A DNA stretch of 64,000 nt, taken from Candidatus Zixiibacteriota bacterium (lineage in GTDB: Bacteria; Zixibacteria; MSB-5A5; GN15; FEB-12). The stretch spans positions 94,501 through 158,500 of the forward strand of contig JAGNLV010000001.1 in assembly GCA_017999435.1 (NCBI GenBank), written 5' to 3'. This document shows, in pieces, positions 16,044 to 25,237 of this stretch (positions are counted from its first letter, which is position 1; every line of letters begins with the position of its first letter). Under the pieces are notes generated by a model. That model had not been told where the DNA came from, did no database searches, and was given only the letters and a program-made list of their open reading frames with translations. A program made the translations under genes and the position numbers.

Positions 16044-17940
16044 CGACGTCCTGAAACTGCATAGTGTACAGCCGGTTGTACAGTCCGTTGTGCCGCAGCA
16101 GGTCGGAGTGGCTCCCGCATTCGACAATGCGGCCGCGGTCGAGCACGATGATGCGGTCGGCATTCTTGACCGTCGACAGCCGGTGGGCGATCACCAGCAC
16201 CGTCCGGTCCCGCATGAGCCGGTCGATCGCCTCCTGAACGAGCAGCTCCGACTCGGTGTCGAGGGCCGACGTGGCTTCATCGAAGATCAGAATCGCCGGA
16301 TCGCGCAGGAGCGCGCGGGCGATCGCCACCCGCTGTCGCTGGCCTCCCGACAGCATCACCCCCCGATTCCCCACCGGCGTGTCGTAGCCCCGCTCGAATT
16401 CAGCGATAAACTGGTGGGCGTTGGCGATCCGCGCCGCCTCCTCGATCCGCTCGCGCGGGACGTCCGTCAAGCCGTACGCGATGTTGTTGGCGATCGTGTC
16501 ATTGAACAGGAGCGTCTCCTGGGTGACAATCCCCATCTGCCGCCGCAGCGAGGCCAGCGAGAGCGTGCGGATGTCATGCCCGTCGATCGCCACCCTCCCC
16601 CGCTGCGGATCGTAGAAGCGCGGGAGCAGGTCGAGCAGGGTGGACTTGCCCGCGCCCGAAGGTCCGACGATCGCGACCACCTCTCCCTTGCGCACCTCGA
16701 ACGTCACGTCGCGGAGGACGTCGTCGGAGGTTTCGTAGCGGAACCAGACGCCCTCGTAGCGGATTACCTCGCGGAACTCCGGCAGCACAACCGGCGCCGC
16801 CGGTTCGCCCACCGTCTCGGGGGCGTCGAGCACCTCGAAAATGCGTTCCGCCGCCGCCATCCCCTCCTGCAGCTTGATGTGGATCTGGCTGAGCGATTTG
16901 ACCGGTTTGATCATGGCGAGCATGGCGACGATGAAGGTGATGAAGTCCCCGGCGCTCAGCTCTCCCGTCCCGGCGATGATGCGCGTCCCCGCCACGAGCA
17001 GGATAAACAGCCCGGCCGTCGTCGCCAGCATGTCGTTGATCGGCGCCGCGAGGTGCCGGATCCGGGTCATGCGCAGAAGCGACCGGAAATACTGGTGGGT
17101 GGCCCGGAAGAACCGCCCGGTCTCGAACTCCTCGGTCGAAAACGCCTTCACGATCCGCAGGTTGGTGACCGCCTCCTCCAGCACCGAGTTGACGTCCGCC
17201 ATCCGCTCCTGCGTGCGGGCCGAGTACTTCCGAAGCTTCTTCCCCACGAACCAGATGAACACGAACACGAGCGGCATCACGATCATCGACAGCAGCGTCA
17301 GCTTCCAGCTCAGGATCACGAGGAAAGCGAACAGCACAATCACCGTGATGGCGTCGGTGACCAAATTGTTGAATCCGATGTCGACGGAATCATTGAGGAC
17401 GAGGACGTCGTTGGTGATCCGGGAGATGACCTGGCCGGTGCGCCGGCCGTGAAAATACCCGAGCGGCAGCCGTTGGTATTTCTCGAACAACTGGTCGCGA
17501 AAACGCCGCACCAGGGCTTGCTGGACGTAGGCCATGAAGTAGCCCCGCAGGTAGAGGAAGACGTTCTTGGCGATCACGACCAGAAAGGCCAGCCAGCAGA
17601 AGTTGAGAAGGGTCTGGCGGCGGTTGTCCGAGCGCACGATACCGTCGACCCAGGCCTGCATCGACTCCTTGACTTTGCCCAGCCGGGAGGAGAGCTTCTG
17701 GATCATCCCCGAGTTCCCGGTGGCTTCGCCGGGGGTCGCCGGCCGGACCTCGGCCGTAGCCGTCGGCGCCGCCACCGTCGCCATCGGATCGGACACCTCA
17801 AACAGCACCATGAGAAGCGGGCCGAGCATCCACACCAGCAGGCCGGCGAGCACTGCCGAGAGGGCCGCCGACACCGAGGCGGTGACCAGGTGCTTCCAGT
17901 AGGGTTTCAGGGCCGCGAGCGCCCGACGATACAGATTCAC
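16024..17940 (-). CDS. msbA: MsbA-like lipid-exporting ABC transporter
   Basis: 638 residues: an N-terminal membrane domain with six helices (about residues 10-370) fused to a nucleotide-binding domain. The latter has Walker A VGPSGAGKSTLLDLLPRFYDP, the Q-loop QETLLFNDTIANNIAYG, signature VMLSGGQRQRVAIARALL, Walker B ILIFDEATSALDTESE and the H-loop IAHRLSTVKNADRI. Homodimeric half-transporters of this type flip lipid A-core across the inner membrane. It is about 50 residues longer than typical MsbA because of an insertion near residues 45-85 rich in Ala/Thr/Gly. Being first in the run of four glycosyltransferases supports an LPS role. Confidence 0.88.
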   Translation of the reverse strand: MNLYRRALAALKPYWKHLVTASVSAALSAVLAGLLVWMLGPLLMVLFEVSDPMATVAAPTATAEVRPATPGEATGNSGMIQKLSSRLGKVKESMQAWVDGIVRSDNRRQTLLNFCWLAFLVVIAKNVFLYLRGYFMAYVQQALVRRFRDQLFEKYQRLPLGYFHGRRTGQVISRITNDVLVLNDSVDIGFNNLVTDAITVIVLFAFLVILSWKLTLLSMIVMPLVFVFIWFVGKKLRKYSARTQERMADVNSVLEEAVTNLRIVKAFSTEEFETGRFFRATHQYFRSLLRMTRIRHLAAPINDMLATTAGLFILLVAGTRIIAGTGELSAGDFITFIVAMLAMIKPVKSLSQIHIKLQEGMAAAERIFEVLDAPETVGEPAAPVVLPEFREVIRYEGVWFRYETSDDVLRDVTFEVRKGEVVAIVGPSGAGKSTLLDLLPRFYDPQRGRVAIDGHDIRTLSLASLRRQMGIVTQETLLFNDTIANNIAYGLTDVPRERIEEAARIANAHQFIAEFERGYDTPVGNRGVMLSGGQRQRVAIARALLRDPAILIFDEATSALDTESELLVQEAIDRLMRDRTVLVIAHRLSTVKNADRIIVLDRGRIVECGSHSDLLRHNGLYNRLYTMQFQDVDAHTPA

Positions 17941-18014
17941 TGACTTGCTCCGTAAGAAAGTGACCGGTCGGCAATATCGCTCCGGCGGGGAGGGAAGTCA
18001 ACCGCCCGGCGGTT

Positions 18015-18701
18015 TCAGGGTACGATCCGGACGGCGTTTTCAGGGATGGCGACCGCGAACCGGCCGGCGCTCATTTTCGCCCCGTGCTTTACCGTCCGCC
18101 GCTGCGCCGTCAGCCACAGGTCGGCGCCGTCCGCGAAACGGAACTCCTTGACCTGCCACCGGTCGTCGCGCCGGTCGTAGCGGATCTCCAGCCGCCAGGG
18201 ACATCCCCGCCCGCGAATCACAAAGCGCGGTTCATCGGGATCCACGTAATCGGCCTCCACCTCGAGATCCTCCGCCGCCCCGAGCGAATCGGGCGTGGTC
18301 GAAAGCAGTCCGGCAAGCGGCACCCGGACCTCCGCCTGCGCGCAGGCGTCCGACTCCAGGAGCGTCGGCACCGCCTCGTAGACATACTCGTTGGAACCAG
18401 GGAAATAGACTCTCAGTGAATCCTCGCGCAGCCATCCTTTGAGCGCCCCTTTGCCGAGATAGCCCCGTCCACCCAGACCGATCAGCGTGTCGGTGTAGTA
18501 GATCTCCAACCGCACCGACGTCGGCTTCCCCTCCCGCACCAGGCGCGCATCGAAGAGGTAGGCGTCGGCGGTGACTTCCACCCGATCGAGGTCGGCGCGC
18601 GTTTCCGGCGCCCCTCCCCGGTACCCGCCGGCGCAGCCGGCCGACAGGACAAGCGCGAGCGCCGCCGACGGCATGATGACTATGCCCCGCCGCGTGCGCA
18701 T
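18015..18701 (-). CDS. Outer-membrane-type lipoprotein, function unknown
   Basis: About 228 residues from the ATG at 18701; the GGAG lies 5 nt away after overlap with the M50 stop region. The N-terminus is a lipoprotein signal: basic MRTRRG, hydrophobic core and the lipobox LSAGC (Cys at about residue 23). The mature part has beta-rich stretches (VRLEIYYTDTLIGLGGRGYLG, LRVYFPGSNEYVYEAVPTLL, WRLEIRYDRRDDRWQVKEFRF) reminiscent of LolA/LolB or DUF4292-like lipoproteins. That resemblance is an inference from pattern only. It sits between the M50 protease gene and msbA, suggesting envelope work. Confidence 0.65.
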   Translation of the reverse strand: MRTRRGIVIMPSAALALVLSAGCAGGYRGGAPETRADLDRVEVTADAYLFDARLVREGKPTSVRLEIYYTDTLIGLGGRGYLGKGALKGWLREDSLRVYFPGSNEYVYEAVPTLLESDACAQAEVRVPLAGLLSTTPDSLGAAEDLEVEADYVDPDEPRFVIRGRGCPWRLEIRYDRRDDRWQVKEFRFADGADLWLTAQRRTVKHGAKMSAGRFAVAIPENAVRIVP

Positions 18702-18702
18702 C

Positions 18703-19320
18703 TCATGCTCCGAGAAGCAGCGGGATGAGGACCCGCATGATTGGGACAAGGATGACACTGACCGCTCCGGTCACCACCAGCAGCAGGAGCACGAACGGCG
18801 CGATCCGGTCGAAAGAGTCCAGCGCCGACCCCATTTCCTCGGGAAGAACATTGCGAAGCATATGCGAACCGTCCAGCGGAAACAGGGGAATCAGGTTGAA
18901 AACTGCCAGGGCGATGTTGACCTGCACGGCGAACATAAGAAACAACGGGACCGCTTCGGGCAGAGACCCCGCGTGCGGACCCAGGATCCGGAAGAGCGAT
19001 CCGAAGGCCAGCGCGAGGGTAAGATTGGACAGCGGCCCGGCTGCCGAGATCCAGAAATCCGCCCGGCGCGGGTTGCGCAGATTCCACGGGTTGACCGGCA
19101 CCGGCTTCGCCCAGCCGAAGGTGAACTGCGAGAAAACCATCACAATCGTGCCGAAGAGGTCCAGATGCGCCAGGGGGTTGAAGGTCAGCCGCCCGAGGTC
19201 CCGCGCCGTGGTGTCGCCGAACCAGTAGGCCAGGTAGGCATGCGAGAATTCGTGGAAGGTCAGCGAAAAGAGGATCGCCGGTCCCGCCAGGAGCGCCCGC
19301 TGGAGAAAGTCCGCATCCAT
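18703..19320 (-). CDS. Site-2-type M50 family membrane metalloprotease
   Basis: About 205 residues from the ATG at 19320. Polytopic, with the zinc motif HEFSH in the first membrane helix (LLAGPAILFSLTFHEFSHAYLAYWFGD) and the third ligand region NLIPLFPLDGSHML. It also has the family landmarks GRLTFNPLAHLD, GWAKPVPVNPWNLRNPRRADFWISAAGPLSNL. This is the compact YwhC/Rip-like group without a PDZ domain, thought to cleave membrane-embedded substrates. Its target is unknown. A consensus TATAAT lies about 50 nt upstream. It precedes the lipoprotein gene with almost no gap. Confidence 0.9.
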   Translation of the reverse strand: MDADFLQRALLAGPAILFSLTFHEFSHAYLAYWFGDTTARDLGRLTFNPLAHLDLFGTIVMVFSQFTFGWAKPVPVNPWNLRNPRRADFWISAAGPLSNLTLALAFGSLFRILGPHAGSLPEAVPLFLMFAVQVNIALAVFNLIPLFPLDGSHMLRNVLPEEMGSALDSFDRIAPFVLLLLVVTGAVSVILVPIMRVLIPLLLGA

Positions 19321-19368
19321 CACATAATCTCGCGCGCCGCCGGGTTGAAGCGTCCCGACGACATGCAC

Positions 19369-19374
19369 ATTATA
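19369..19374 (-). promoter_or_regulatory. Possible -10 box (TATAAT) for the M50 protease gene
   Basis: A perfect TATAAT on the minus strand, 48 nt before the ATG at 19320, but the hexamer 17 nt upstream is a poor -35. Confidence 0.35.
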
Positions 19375-19453
19375 CGGCGCGGTCGGCCCGACGGCCACCA
19401 AAAACCCGACGCGGAGCTGTCCCCCCGACGCGGCCTGTCAGCGGGCGCCCGGT

Positions 19454-20806
19454 TCAGGCGTAGATCCCCCGCAGGCGCACGACTTCGACCACCCGCGTAA
19501 TCGCCAGCATGTAGGCGGCGATGCGCATGTCCACATGGTGTTCCTGCGCTACCCGCAGAACGTCGTTGAACGCCATCACCATCTTCTCCTCGAGCCGACG
19601 GTTCACTTCCTCCTCCGACCAGAAATAGCCGATCCGGTTCTGGACCCACTCGAAGTACGACACGGTCACGCCGCCCGCGTTGGCGAGAATGTCGGGGATG
19701 ACCATGATCCCTTTCTTGTTCAGGATCGCGTCCGCCTCCGGCGTGGTCGGTCCGTTGGCGCCCTCGGCGATGATCCTCGCCCGCACAGTCTTCGCATTCG
19801 CGTGCGTGATCTGATTTTCCAGGGCGGCCGGCACCAGGATATCGACCTCGGCCGCCAGAACGTCGGCCGCCTCGATAGCCTCGGCGCGGGGAAATCCCAC
19901 GATCGTCCGCTTCTGTTGGGCGTACTCGAGGAGCGCCTCGATATCCAGCCCGTGCGGATCGCGGAGCGCGCCGTTCACGTCGGAGACGTGGGTGACTTTC
20001 ACCCCCAGCTCGTGCAGCAGTTTGGCCGAGATCGAACCGACGTTGCCGAACCCCTGCACGGCGGCGGTGCAGCGGCCAAGTTCGAAGCCGAGGTAGCGCG
20101 CCGCTTCCCTGACGCAGAGGGCGACGCCGCGCCCGGTCGCCTCGACGCGCCCGCGCGACCCGCCCAACTGCAGCGGCTTGCCGGTGACCACGCCCGGCAC
20201 CGGGTGCGCCGCCCGCATCGAGTAGGTGTCCATGAACCACGCCATCACCTGCGGGCCGGTGCCGACGTCCGGCGCCGGCACATCCTGGTCCGGACCGAAC
20301 AGGTCCACCATGTCCGCCGCGTACCGCCGGGTCAGCCGCTCCAGCTCGCTCAGCGAGAGCTTGGTCGGATCGCACACGATCCCTCCCTTGCCGCCGCCGA
20401 AAGGTATGTTGACGACCGCGCTCTTCCAGGTCATCCACGAGGCCAGCGCCTGCACCTCGTCGAGCGTGACATCCGGATGGTAGCGGATCCCGCCCTTGGC
20501 GGGACCGCGGGCGATCGAATGCTGCACGCGATAGGCCAAAAACATCCGCCAGGTGCCGTCATCCATCTGCACCGGCAGGTGCATGATGGTGCTGCGGCGG
20601 GGGAGTTTGATGAAATTGAGCAGTTCCGGTTCGAGGTTCAGCTTCGCGGCCGCCATGTCGAACTGCTTCATCACGTTGCCGAAGACCGAAATGGGGATGG
20701 TGCGGTCGCGGACGGACACCACGCTGCGAGGGTGTTCGCGCCGCTTGGGTTTGCCGGAGTTCTTTGTCGATGTCTCGCTCGCCTTGACAGGGGATGACTT
20801 GGCCAC
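19454..20806 (-). CDS. gdhA: Glutamate dehydrogenase (Glu/Leu/Phe/Val family)
   Basis: 450 residues, a few tens longer at the N-terminus than the usual ~420-residue hexameric enzyme because of a Lys/Ser-rich leader (about residues 1-30). Key motifs are GPAKGGIRYHPDVTLDEVQALASWMTWKSAV (substrate-binding Lys residues), PFGGGKGGI with the catalytic Lys, PAPDVGTGPQVMAWFMDTYS, the dinucleotide loop VQGFGNVGS and AEGANGPTTPEAD. It interconverts glutamate and 2-oxoglutarate with ammonia and NAD(P). The gene starts 25 nt after the 3-methyladenine glycosylase stop with GAGAGGTGAGG ahead of the ATG, so it is probably in the same transcript. Confidence 0.93.
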   Translation of the reverse strand: MAKSSPVKASETSTKNSGKPKRREHPRSVVSVRDRTIPISVFGNVMKQFDMAAAKLNLEPELLNFIKLPRRSTIMHLPVQMDDGTWRMFLAYRVQHSIARGPAKGGIRYHPDVTLDEVQALASWMTWKSAVVNIPFGGGKGGIVCDPTKLSLSELERLTRRYAADMVDLFGPDQDVPAPDVGTGPQVMAWFMDTYSMRAAHPVPGVVTGKPLQLGGSRGRVEATGRGVALCVREAARYLGFELGRCTAAVQGFGNVGSISAKLLHELGVKVTHVSDVNGALRDPHGLDIEALLEYAQQKRTIVGFPRAEAIEAADVLAAEVDILVPAALENQITHANAKTVRARIIAEGANGPTTPEADAILNKKGIMVIPDILANAGGVTVSYFEWVQNRIGYFWSEEEVNRRLEEKMVMAFNDVLRVAQEHHVDMRIAAYMLAITRVVEVVRLRGIYA

Positions 20807-20831
20807 GGTTCCTCACCTCTCTTCACTGCGG

Positions 20832-21440
20832 TTATCCCGGCCGGGACAGGGACTTGGCATTTTGGTCGTAGAATCGCCACATCCGTTCGGCGCCGACGCG
20901 GATCCCGATGCGCGGGGACCGGCCGACCGCCTCAACCGGCGCGTGGCGGTCCTCAAGATACAGAACATCACGGGTCAAATCAATGCCGTTTTGCCGGCGG
21001 GTCAGTCCGAATCCCCGGCACAACTTCCCCGGTCCCGCCAGCCAGGCGTGGGGTCCGTTTCCCGAGGATCGCCGGGCGATGAGATCCAGGCCCTCTGCCG
21101 GATCGGCCGCCCGCACCAGCACGGCCGCCGGCTGTCCCTCCGGTTCGGTCACGACATTCAGGCAGTAGTACATGCCGTAGATGAAGTAGATGTAGCTGAA
21201 ACCGGGCGGTCCGAACATGACCTCGTTGCGCGCGGTTTTTCCGCGGCTGGCGTGACACGCCGGGTCGTCCTGCCCGATGTAGGCCTCGACTTCGGTGATC
21301 CGGGCGGCCAGCCGGCCGCGCGGCGAGCGGTAGACGATGAACTTGCCCAGCAGATCGGGCGCGACCTCGAGTGTAGGCCGGGCGTAGAACGAGCGGGGGA
21401 GTTTTTTCGGGGAACGTGTCGCCGCCACCCGGGACCTCAC
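20832..21440 (-). CDS. mpg: 3-methyladenine DNA glycosylase (AAG/MPG type)
   Basis: 202 residues, the usual size for the single-domain Mpg family (Pur_DNA_glyco fold). Motifs are LAPDLLGKFIV-like (EVAPDLLGKFIVYRSP), ARITEVEAYIGQDDPACHAS with the catalytic Glu, GKTARNEVMFGPPGFSYIYFIYGMYYCLNVV and GPGKLCRGFGL. It excises alkylated and deaminated purines in base-excision repair. Translation most likely starts at a GTG (21440) that overlaps the TGA of the upstream PHP gene. Confidence 0.92.
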   Translation of the reverse strand: MRSRVAATRSPKKLPRSFYARPTLEVAPDLLGKFIVYRSPRGRLAARITEVEAYIGQDDPACHASRGKTARNEVMFGPPGFSYIYFIYGMYYCLNVVTEPEGQPAAVLVRAADPAEGLDLIARRSSGNGPHAWLAGPGKLCRGFGLTRRQNGIDLTRDVLYLEDRHAPVEAVGRSPRIGIRVGAERMWRFYDQNAKSLSRPG

Positions 21441-22288
21441 TCGCCGTAGTAGGGCGCCTGCTCGGCCACCAGCGGCGCCGCGGCATCGAAATCAAGCCCC
21501 ACCTGTTCGGGACGGTGGGAGTCCGACCCCAGGCGCTCGACGCGCACGCCGGCCCGCCGGGCCGCGTGGATGAGGCCGGGCGGCGGATAGTATTCCCCCA
21601 GCCCGTGGCGGATCGCCGAGGTATTGATCTCCATGGCCGTGCCCCCGGCGCGGAGCGCCTCCCACAGCTCCGGCAGGTAAGGCCGGTGGAGCTCGTTGAT
21701 GATGCTCCCGTAGTACTGCTCGCCGAACCGCCGGTAGTAGGTGAGGTGCGCCAGAGCGCTGAACAGCCCGGTGCGCGCGGCCAGCACCGCCTGGCGAAAG
21801 TATTCCTCGATGAGCCGCTCGGGCGCCATGCGCCCAAGATTCCCCTCGGTGTCGTGCGAGCAGATGCAGACGTCGCCGACATCATGAATGCCGCACAGCA
21901 CGTAGTCGAAGGGGTAGCGCTCGATCGCCCCCCGCACCGTGTCCTCGCAGCCTTCCCACCACCCGACCTCGATCCCGAGTTTGACCATCAACCCGCGGGG
22001 GTAGTATTCGTCGTGCGCCCGGTGCACCTCGTCGACATAGGGGGCCAGGTGTTCCGGGGCGGCCCGCCGTTCGACCCCTTTGATCCGCACGAAACAGTCG
22101 CCGGAATCGACCGCCGGGTTCGTGTCGTAGTGGGTGACGAAGCAGATCTCCGCCAGCCCCCGGGCGAGGGCCGCCCGGCAGTACTCGTCGATTGTCCCCA
22201 CGGCGTCGGTCGAATAATCGCAGTGGACGTGGAAGTCGGTCAGGTGCGGCGTGGCCAGCCGCGCGATGTTCGGCTCAGACATAATCAT
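21437..22288 (-). CDS. PHP-domain phosphatase, histidinol-phosphatase-like (HisK type)
   Basis: 283 residues of a PHP TIM-barrel-like metal-dependent phosphoesterase. The metal-binding motifs appear in family order: DFHVHCDYSTDA, FVTHYD, LGIEVGWW, CGIHDV, SALAHLTYY, AMEINTSAIRHG and LGSDSHRPEQVG. The nearest known function is histidinol phosphate phosphatase of the HisK/PHP group, but no his genes are nearby, so the substrate remains open. It begins at 22288 (or ATG 22282), inside the 3' end of the metallo-hydrolase gene, and its stop overlaps the mpg start. Confidence 0.85.
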   Translation of the reverse strand: MIMSEPNIARLATPHLTDFHVHCDYSTDAVGTIDEYCRAALARGLAEICFVTHYDTNPAVDSGDCFVRIKGVERRAAPEHLAPYVDEVHRAHDEYYPRGLMVKLGIEVGWWEGCEDTVRGAIERYPFDYVLCGIHDVGDVCICSHDTEGNLGRMAPERLIEEYFRQAVLAARTGLFSALAHLTYYRRFGEQYYGSIINELHRPYLPELWEALRAGGTAMEINTSAIRHGLGEYYPPPGLIHAARRAGVRVERLGSDSHRPEQVGLDFDAAAPLVAEQAPYYGE

Positions 22289-22913
22289 CCATCAGGAAGG
22301 GGTTGTTCACACGCTCGCCGCCCACCGTGGTCGTGGGTCCGTGGCCGGGGTAACAGATCACCCCGTCCGGCAGCGTCAGTATCTTCGCCCGAATCGACCG
22401 GATCAGTTGCGTGTGGGAACCGCCGGGCAGGTCGGTCCGGCCGATCGACCCCCAGAAGAGGGTGTCGCCGGTGAAGAGCACGCCGGCCCGCTCGTCCAGG
22501 TAGCACACGCCGCCGGGCGAATGCCCGGGCGTCGCGAGCACCCGCAGGTCAAACGGCCCTGCCGACACCACCTCATTGTCCCGCAACAGCTTGTCCGGCA
22601 CCGGGGTCGTCACCGGGCGCCCCACGAGGGCTGAGATATTCGCCGTCGGATTGGCCAGCAGCTTCTCCTCGCCGGCTCCGGCCCAGAGCGGAATTCCGTA
22701 CTGCTTCATCAGCGGCGACACCGCCGCGATGTGGTCGCCGTGTCCGTGCGTCAGCAGCACCGCGGCCGGCTCAAACCCGGCCTTCGTAACCGCGTCCGCG
22801 ATCCGCTCTTCTTCATCGCCGGGGTCGATAATGACCCCGCGTCCGGCCGCGTCGCCCCAATACAGATAGCAGTTGACCTGAAAGGCGCCGACGACGAGTG
22901 TTTGTACTTGCAT
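22275..22913 (-). CDS. Metallo-beta-lactamase-fold hydrolase, glyoxalase II-like
   Basis: About 212 residues from the ATG at 22913 (MQVQTLVVGAFQVNCYLY); longer in-frame starts upstream are not credible. Metal ligands are seen in THGHGDHIAAV, ATPGHSPGGVCYL, LFTGDTLFWGSIGRTDLPGG and YPGHGPTTTVG, the layout of the YcbL/GloB-like group that hydrolyses thioesters such as S-lactoyl or hydroxyacyl conjugates. It is the first gene of a long minus-strand run. A strong promoter lies so close (-10 at 22925-22930) that the mRNA leader would be only a few nucleotides, and no Shine-Dalgarno site is visible. Confidence 0.88.
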   Translation of the reverse strand: MQVQTLVVGAFQVNCYLYWGDAAGRGVIIDPGDEEERIADAVTKAGFEPAAVLLTHGHGDHIAAVSPLMKQYGIPLWAGAGEEKLLANPTANISALVGRPVTTPVPDKLLRDNEVVSAGPFDLRVLATPGHSPGGVCYLDERAGVLFTGDTLFWGSIGRTDLPGGSHTQLIRSIRAKILTLPDGVICYPGHGPTTTVGGERVNNPFLMDDYV

Positions 22914-22924
22914 ATCAGGGTCCC

Positions 22925-22952
22925 AAGATAGCGGCGGAGAGCAGCTTGTCAA
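22925..22952 (-). promoter_or_regulatory. Strong sigma-70-type promoter for the metallo-hydrolase operon
   Basis: TTGACA, 16-nt spacer, TATCTT. The -10 ends 12 nt before the ATG at 22913, implying a nearly leaderless transcript. Confidence 0.65.
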
Positions 22953-23019
22953 CGCCCTTTTGTGCGCGGCGCGCGCCCGCGGAGCTTGTGAAAAAAATAA
23001 CATCTCTCCCCGATTCGTG

Positions 23020-23048
23020 TTGACCCTTCCGAGAGGACCGCTTATATT
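23020..23048 (+). promoter_or_regulatory. Strong sigma-70-type promoter for prfB
   Basis: TTGACC, 17-nt spacer, TATATT; the RBS GGAGGT (23065-23070) and ATG (23080) follow directly. Confidence 0.65.
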
Positions 23049-23079
23049 TGACCCTTCCAGATACGGAGGTGACGGCGCG

Positions 23080-24220
23080 ATGCTGGCAGAATTGAAGATC
23101 CGTGTCCCCGAACTGAAAGGTCGCCTCGAAAAGCTTGCGAGGTATCTTTGACCTGGGGGCACGCCGAGACAAAGTGAAAGAACTCGAAGACGCTTCCGGC
23201 GCCCCGGACTTCTGGGATGACAACCAGCGCGCCCAGGGGATCCTGAAAGAACTCGCGGTCCATCGCCGGTGGCTTGAGAGTTACGAGCGCCTCGCCGCCG
23301 ATCTCACGGCCGTGGAGGAACTGCTGGAGCTGGCCGACGCCGTGGAGAGCCCGGGCGAGCTGGTCGAACTGGAAGCGACCCTGGACGGCGTTGAGAAGGA
23401 GCTCGCCCGCATTGAATCGGCCGCCCTGCTGTCCGGACCGGACGACCACCGCAACGCCATTCTCTCCATCCACCCGGGGGCCGGGGGCACCGAATCGCAG
23501 GATTGGGCGGACATGCTCTTTCGCATGTACAACCGCTGGGCCGAGCGCAACGGCTTCACCGTCGAACTCATGGATTACCAGCCGGGCGACGAGGCCGGAC
23601 TGAAATCGGCGACGCTCGAAATCAAGGGGGACTACGCCTTCGGCTACCTCAAAGCCGAATCGGGCGTCCACCGCCTCGTGCGCATCTCCCCGTTCGATGC
23701 AGCCGCCCGCCGCCATACGTCCTTCGTCTCCGTGCACGTCTTCCCGGAAGTCGAGGGCAACATCGAAATCGAGATCCGGGAGGAGGAGGTGCGGATCGAC
23801 ACCTACCGTTCCTCGGGGGCCGGCGGGCAGCACGTCAACAAGACATCCTCGGCCATTCGGCTGACCCACCTCCCGACCGGGATCGTGGTGACTTGCCAGT
23901 CCGAGCGCAGCCAGCACAAGAATAAAGAGGCCGCCTTCACCGTCCTCAAGTCCCGCCTCTACCAGCTCAAACGGGAGGAGGAGGCCAAGAAGATGGCCAA
24001 GTTCGAGGAGTCCAAAAAGAAGATCGAGTGGGGGTCACAGATCCGCTCGTACGTCTTCCAGCCCTACCAGATGGTCAAGGACCACCGGACATCGGTGGAA
24101 ACGGGCAACGTGCAGGCGGTGATGGACGGCGACCTGGAGGAGTTCATCCAGGCTTTTCTGACTGATCCGGAACTCAATGACAGTCTCGGGGCGCTCGCGC
24201 CGACCGGGAATACACAATAG
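23080..24220 (+). CDS. prfB: Peptide chain release factor 2, expressed by programmed +1 frameshift
   Basis: The gene starts at ATG 23080 behind GGAGGT and reads [23 protein letters not shown] before an in-frame TGA (23149-23151). The site AGGTATCTTTGAC is the classical RF2 frameshift signal: ribosomes slip +1 on CTTT and continue [14 protein letters not shown] to the stop at 24220, giving about 379 residues. Domains 2-4 show the UGA-recognition tripeptide region (…[15 protein letters not shown]), and the catalytic GGQ loop is [23 protein letters not shown]2 terminates at UGA and UAA; low RF2 lets the ribosome pause and shift, an autoregulatory loop. It is the first gene of the plus-strand run with pta. 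Confidence 0.95.
23140..23152 (+). promoter_or_regulatory. prfB programmed +1 frameshift site
   Basis: AGGTATCTTTGAC. CTT in the P site is followed by the UGA stop (23149-23151), with a purine-rich AGG just upstream acting as an internal Shine-Dalgarno. The downstream frame resumes at GAC. Confidence 0.9.
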
Positions 24221-24240
24221 TCGAACTGTGGGAGTGCATC

Positions 24241-25233
24241 ATGGATGCCGTATCGCTCATAAAGGAACGTGCCCGGAAGAAACACGGGACAGTGGTGCTG
24301 CCGGAAGGCGCCGAGCCCCGGAGTATTGAGGCCGCCAAGAAGCTCACCGCCGAGAAGATCGCGCGGGTCATTCTCCTGGGCGACCCGGACAAAATCGCGG
24401 CCGAGGCAAAAGGCCGGGGGCTGCAGCTCGGCGCCGTCGAGGTGATCACGCCGCGCCGGCACCCCGAGTTCGAGGCATATGCCCACGAGCTGTACGAGAT
24501 GCGCAAGGCCAAGGGGCTCACCCCCGACCAGGCGCGCGAGCAGATGGCCACCGAGCTGTACTTCGGCGCCATGCTCGTGCGCCACGACCGGGCCGACGCC
24601 TCGGTCGCCGGCGCCGTCAACACCACCGGCAACGTCCTGCGCGCCGCCATCCACGTCCTCGGGCTGAAACCCGGCATCACCACCGTCTCGAGCTGCTTTC
24701 TCATGACGATCCCGGAATACCGGGGAGAGAAGAACAAGGTGTTCGTGTTCGCCGACTGCGCGGTCGTGCCCAACCCGACGCCCGAGCAGCTCGCCTCGAT
24801 TGCCGTGTCCTCGGCCGACACTCTGCGCTTCCTCCTCGGGGAGGAGCCGCGCGTCGCCCTGCTGTCCTTTTCGACCAAAGGTTCGGCCGCGCACGAGGAT
24901 GTCGACAAGGTACTGGCCGCGCTGGCCCTGTTGAAGAAAGAGCACCCGGATCTGAAGGCGGACGGAGAATTTCAGCTGGATGCCGCGATCGTGCCGGAAG
25001 TCGGGGCGAAGAAGGCCCCCGGTTCGGCGATCGCCGGCAGCGCCAACGTCCTGGTCTTCCCCGATCTCGACGCGGGCAACATCGGCTACAAGCTGACCCA
25101 GCGCCTGGCCAAGGCCACCGCCACCGGCCCGATCATCCAGGGACTCGCCAAACCCGCCAACGATCTCTCGCGCGGCTGTTCGGCCGATGACATCGTCGAC
25201 GTCAGCGCGATCGCGACACTTTTACGAGGGTAG
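24241..25233 (+). CDS. pta: Phosphate acetyltransferase
   Basis: 330 residues, the length of the short single-domain Pta. Motifs are [19 protein letters not shown] at the N-terminus, the central [27 protein letters not shown], and the C-terminal [47 protein letters not shown]. It interconverts acetyl-CoA and acetyl phosphate in the cytoplasm. No ackA is in the window, but an ADP-forming acyl-CoA synthetase is (51 kb), giving an alternative acetate route. It starts 20 nt after prfB and ends 4 nt before the next aminotransferase start. Confidence 0.93.
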   Translation: MDAVSLIKERARKKHGTVVLPEGAEPRSIEAAKKLTAEKIARVILLGDPDKIAAEAKGRGLQLGAVEVITPRRHPEFEAYAHELYEMRKAKGLTPDQAREQMATELYFGAMLVRHDRADASVAGAVNTTGNVLRAAIHVLGLKPGITTVSSCFLMTIPEYRGEKNKVFVFADCAVVPNPTPEQLASIAVSSADTLRFLLGEEPRVALLSFSTKGSAAHEDVDKVLAALALLKKEHPDLKADGEFQLDAAIVPEVGAKKAPGSAIAGSANVLVFPDLDAGNIGYKLTQRLAKATATGPIIQGLAKPANDLSRGCSADDIVDVSAIATLLRG

Positions 25234-25237
25234 GACC

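Noticed and set aside
16018-17943. A 641-codon plus-strand frame over msbA
   Set aside because: Antisense of a transporter with all ABC motifs in the other strand.
23149-23151. prfB read as a pseudogene because of the early stop
   Set aside because: The stop is the well-known RF2 programmed frameshift signal and both parts fit RF2.
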